Shown: positions 60,286-64,000 of the stretch, one piece after another | Layout: every line of letters starts with the position of its first letter | How positions within the stretch are numbered: the stretch's first letter is position 1 | NCBI GenBank assembly: GCA_027405735.1 | Contig: JAPEHQ010000004.1 | Coordinates: 2,170,001-2,234,000 of the forward strand | Length of the DNA: 64,000 nt | Reading direction: 5' to 3' | Source: Mucor racemosus | Taxonomy: Eukaryota; Mucoromycota; Mucoromycetes; Mucorales; Mucoraceae | Position numbers and translations under genes: made by a program | The notes under the pieces: model-generated | The model's input: only the letters and a program-made list of their open reading frames with translations | Databases searched by the model: none | What the model was told of the DNA's origin: nothing

Positions 60286-60510
60286 CTATGTAGCAACTCT
60301 AAATAAAGCTTTAGGATAAACGACATTTCCTGTCTGCCCTGTATTTTCTGGTAACAATTTGAGCAAATCTTCTGTGGATGTTGCTTTTGAAAGAACTAGG
60401 AGGAGCTGGCCATGTGCGAAAACAGGGCTTCTCAAATCTACTGCAGTTTTTTGAAGGGACTTATCTTGCGATGTATTGATTGCCATTGCAACGGAAACTT
60501 TGATAATGAA
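60286..60510 (-). pseudogene. Fragment of a Pif1/Helitron-type helicase
   Basis: The minus strand reads AMAINTSQDKSLQ, then LRSPVFAHGQLLLVLSKATS and NVVY. This matches the last motifs of Pif1-like helicases as found at the end of Helitron Rep-helicases (TINKSQGQSL, VFSHGQLYVALSR). The key Gly of the first motif is changed, and no upstream motifs are found. It is a short relic. Confidence 0.65.
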
Positions 60511-60555
60511 CTTTCTTCTATTTAGGAAAAACCGCATCCACCTAAACAAAACCAA

Positions 60556-63344
60556 GACAAATGCTTTACATTAAATTTTGCGTAAAATGCAATTGAAGTT
60601 TTGGACCACGTTGCATAAACATGTTTCGAATGTAGGTATTTCAGATATCGTCTGATATGAGAGCAGCGGGTAGTCTTGGTGTTCCTGATGGTCGCAAAGA
60701 CTTAGGCAAATAAACAGCTCTGATAATATGCTCTCTAATGTAAACCTTGTTTCGTTCCTGAATAAGAAAAGGTTGCTAATCTGATTTGGTTCTTACTAAA
60801 ATCCAAGTTTATTTATAATGACATCTTATATATTTGCGATAAGCGTATTCTCTTTTGAGATTGACATTGCAAGAGCTACTACAGTGACAGGAAATTAGAG
60901 GCACAGTAAAGGCAATAATAATTTATAATGGACGATGAGTTTATTTGGTTATTATATGATTGTTTAACAGGTCTTAATGAAAATTTCGATCTTTGATTAG
61001 CCTGTCCCTTTTTAAAAACACCATTTGTAGACGATGATACACAAAAGGGCTAAAATGAGACAACTTGAGGGCTTATGATAATCAGACTGTTCTTCCCCTC
61101 AGTCTATCAAGGGGAAAAGTATGGTTACTTAAGGAAGATGAAAAAACTGCCTTTTTGTTCTAATCTTTTGTCTTTTTTTTCTACTTGTTTTTTCTACTTA
61201 TTTTTGTTTACGAATTTTTTTGAGATTTGAGATATACTATGCCATTTCTTATTAGAATCATATGATATTTTGCTGTTCTAGTGGTCATGGAAAAGGTTAC
61301 AGTCATCTTACGACGAATATTGAACTATGGAATCTTGTCCGCTCGATGTAAGTAAGTGTGTATCCCTGCTGTACCTGAATCTATAAAGATCCAAACCCCT
61401 TTGATTTATTTTTCCTTGGCAATACTGTTTCACATTTAAATTATTTAATAAAGGTTTGATATTATTATAAAGCTATAATGTCTCTGTTCTTTCCTTGTGT
61501 AAAGCTTTCATACTTTTCTTCCATTTTCACACACATCATAATCAACAGATTCATGAGACTTTTATTTTATCCTCCTTCTCTTTGAATATATCTCCTTCTC
61601 TTTTGAAAACACCAACATGAAGATCGCTTTTACATGTATTCTATCTATTAAAACGTGTTAAATATCACATCTTGATAACAGCAAACCTCACACTAAAAAG
61701 CCGCACGATGAACGTGTTTATTTCTTCCTTTGTACAACATCTTTAGGGTTCCAAAAGAAGCCTAAACCTTATCCAAGGGACAGCTTTCATCAGTTATTAT
61801 ATATTCATTTTTGTATCCATGTTATTGCAAAACAAATAATCCAATTGTAATCCTATTCAACATTGTCCCGGCTACAAAATTTATTAAATGAAGCAAGGAT
61901 GGTTACTATAGTGATTGTTTCATAAATTTGAATGATGCAGAAATGGCCAGCTTAAAATTGAGAAAGCGCATTTGAAATGAAAATAAGTGGAGAAAATACT
62001 AAGGTATTGCAATGATGGGTATTAAGTAAAGTCTAGATTATTTTTCATTCCCTACCAGGATATCTAGGTTTTGGATGGCTGTAAAGACTTTTTTATTTTT
62101 TTATAAATTTTGTGAGAGCACTTTTTCTGTTATAGAAATCCATGAAGGGATGACAGGTATGCAAAACTAAAACCATAGGATAGTACTCATTAGCATCTAT
62201 CTAACGAATTTTACCTCGTCAAAAAATATTGATTTTTGGTCGAGAAAATTGAGATTGAATGATTGATTTTTGGTGATACGAAAAAGAATTCATTTTGGAC
62301 GAGGATATACAAGGATGAATTTTCGCCGACCAAAAAAAATGATCAAAAAAAAATAAAATCCCCACGAAAAATAGGGCTACAGCTACGAATAAATACTCAT
62401 TCTGTAGATAATTTTGTTGCGCATAATGTGAAAATAAAATATTTTAGGGTTGCATTTGAATGAAGGGTACTTTTTGATCAAAAACCGTTAAAATTTGACA
62501 TTAAATTTACTAGGGATTTTATGAGAAAAACATTTTCACAACCTACACCGATCGATTCAGAACTAAAAACTAAACCTAAAACTTTTAATACGCTAGTTCA
62601 ACTTACTATGCATTTTGGTGAGTAATTAAACATACAAGGTTTTTTTTGGATTTTTTTGGATTTTTTTTCCATTTGAACACTTTTTGAATTCAAGCTCAGT
62701 TACATGTGCATATCTAATTATACAATTTTATATAGTCATATTTAAAATCGGAGCGTGCCCCCATTTCAATAGATAATCAGGAAATGAAAAATGTAGGGCT
62801 ATATTTGAGATGCTATAGAATCTTGCCAAAAGAGCTATTTCTATTCATGCTAATTTCTCAGCGAGTATAAAGGCTTCCAAAGTGAAACACTTGCTTTTAC
62901 CCCGCTTAAAAACTCAACCTAAGATGCCAAATATCTCGAGATTTTAATAAGCTTGCACTTAAAAGTTACTAAGCAAAATCTTCTTGTTTTTCAATGTTTT
63001 ATTACATATTAAAGTTTCAGGGGTGGGTTTTTTTGGATGATTTTTGGATGATTTTTGGGCCCCTAAACCTTGTAATTATAAATCCTGTTTTGATTTGTTT
63101 TTTCTATTTTGTAGTTTTAACAATTTGGAGAATTTTCACGTTTCTCTACAAAATAAATCCAGATTCCAGAAAATGATATTCGTCTTGTAATCTTTACCAG
63201 TTGAAAGAAAAGATTCGAAATTTATTAATGAATAAAAATGGAATGGACCTGAAATTATAGCACTTTATTCAATTCAAGATAAATGGGGAATATGCTACAT
63301 TATGTACCTATTTATAAAGATGGGAAACCCTCCTTACAAATACG
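60556..63344. other. Gene-free stretch with a weak repeat-A-like piece
   Basis: AT-rich. 62220-62330 has phrases like repeat A (TTTTGGACGAGGATATACAA; repeat A has TTTTGGACGAGGGTATACAA) but is otherwise diverged. No gene recognised. Confidence 0.45.
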
Positions 63345-63766
63345 ATATCAACTGAGATGTAAGCTGGGAATCACATGTAATGATCTATGATGTTGGATAA
63401 ATATTATGCTCAAAATGATATGCTAATGGTACGATTTTTAATATTAGAGATCGGTGAACATTGGTTGAAGGTAATTATTTAAAACGACCCAAGCTTTTTT
63501 ATGCAGCCGAGCTTTTTTCAAGGCTTGTTGAAGTTAGATGAGCTTTTTTTTATGTGTGGCTAAAGCTCGGCTCGTCCAAGGCTTGGCTCGTGTTTTATGA
63601 TTAGTTGAAGGAAGGTTGGTGTTCTTATTTGTAAATTAGATATTTATAAGGAAGATAAATAAGGATGTAAAGAGGGAAGAAAAACAGATAATTCTACAAG
63701 AAATTATGGAAAGATGTCCTTGTAGTATTTATAGGAACATTTGAGATGAATATTACTGCTGTAAAT
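63345..63766 (-). repeat. Dispersed repeat R, partial inverted copy R3
   Basis: Reverse-complement match to about 11320-11560 of R1 and 28070-28320 of R2, interrupted by the MITE at 63472-63603. Confidence 0.8.
63472..63603. mobile_element. hAT-type MITE (132 bp)
   Basis: Inserted in R3. Flanked by the 8-bp direct repeat GTTGAAGG (63464-63471 and 63604-63611). The ends form an imperfect inverted repeat of about 23 bp: TAATTATTTAAAACGACC on the left and, reading inward from the right, TAATCATAAAACACGAGCC. R1 and R2 have one GTTGAAGG (as CCTTCAAC) and no insert. An 8-bp duplication is typical of hAT transposons. The inside has no coding capacity. Confidence 0.8.
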
Positions 63767-63808
63767 TATTATACGTGGAATATATATATACTGTTGCAAG
63801 TGATTTTT

Positions 63809-63969
63809 CTAATTGTTTGACATGAGTTTTGTGGGCTGTGATTCATATAATGGTTGGTAGTAGTGGTGATGATAATAATGATTATCTGCCTTGTAATCAT
63901 TTTGAAAACCGCAATCGTATAAATGCTTATCTTGATGATAATTAGCCAGAGGAGGGCTATTGTTGTTCA
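63809..63969 (-). CDS. Possible terminal exon of a gene continuing off the right edge
   Basis: After an acceptor-like CAG (63972-63970) the minus strand stays open to a TAG at 63809, encoding a Tyr/His/Asn/Asp-rich tail (HHHYYQPLYESQPTKLMSNN). Composition differs from the surrounding noncoding DNA. No family can be named and the exon upstream is outside the window. Confidence 0.3.
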
Positions 63970-64000
63970 CTGGTGATTATAATCTTCCATGGGCTCCTGA

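Noticed and set aside
1..64000. tRNA or rRNA genes
   Set aside because: No cloverleaf with A and B boxes and no rRNA stretch was recognised by eye; a tRNA scan could still find one.

Overview
The window is nuclear DNA of a filamentous fungus, very probably a member of the Mucorales (Mucoromycota). It is AT-rich. Its genes carry short spliceosomal introns (mostly 52-87 bp, GT...AG, often with a TACTAAC/CTAAC-like branch point). It encodes fungal marker proteins: Erg6, Cyp51/Erg11, a Pkc1-type kinase with two HR1, one C2 and two C1 domains, and Sec66. The Cyp51 has phenylalanine at position 129 of the preferred model, a known hallmark of the Mucorales F5 paralogue. The genus cannot be fixed from the sequence. 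Exon joins below were checked by reading frame across each intron.

Layout. 1-1860: 5' part of a DYRK-type kinase gene (minus). 1861-12380: gene-free and repeat-rich; it holds a large dispersed repeat (R1) with nested transposon insertions and a fragment of a dynein intermediate-chain gene. 12381-20805: a gene block with PKC, a mitochondrial thiamine-pyrophosphate-type carrier, a four-helix membrane protein, and sterol 24-C-methyltransferase. 20806-37978: a second transposon-rich stretch with repeat copy R2, solo LTRs with target-site duplications, a LINE remnant, and an apparently intact Crypton-type tyrosine-recombinase transposon sitting inside an older repeat. 37979-45134: nucleolin-like protein, a small PLDc_N-like membrane protein, a coiled-coil protein, a C2H2 zinc-finger protein, an ankyrin protein, and an unassigned and probably damaged gene. 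45290-46985: an uninterrupted copy of the repeat that the Crypton entered, which gives an empty site. 47459-58559: an acidic protein, a long protein with histone-fold-like N-terminus, Sec66, a seven-helix receptor-like protein, an Apq12-like protein, and CYP51. 58602-64000: mostly gene-free, with a Pif1/Helitron helicase scrap, a third partial copy of R carrying a hAT-type MITE, and a possible terminal exon at the right edge.

How parts relate. Erg6 and Cyp51 both act in ergosterol synthesis but lie 36 kb apart and are not a cluster. The rest are ordinary housekeeping or signalling genes. The mobile DNA is the most informative part. Pairwise comparison of repeat copies inside the window gives empty sites for the Crypton, four solo LTRs in R1/R2, a fifth LTR in the F/A repeat and one MITE, so insertion boundaries can be read to the base.
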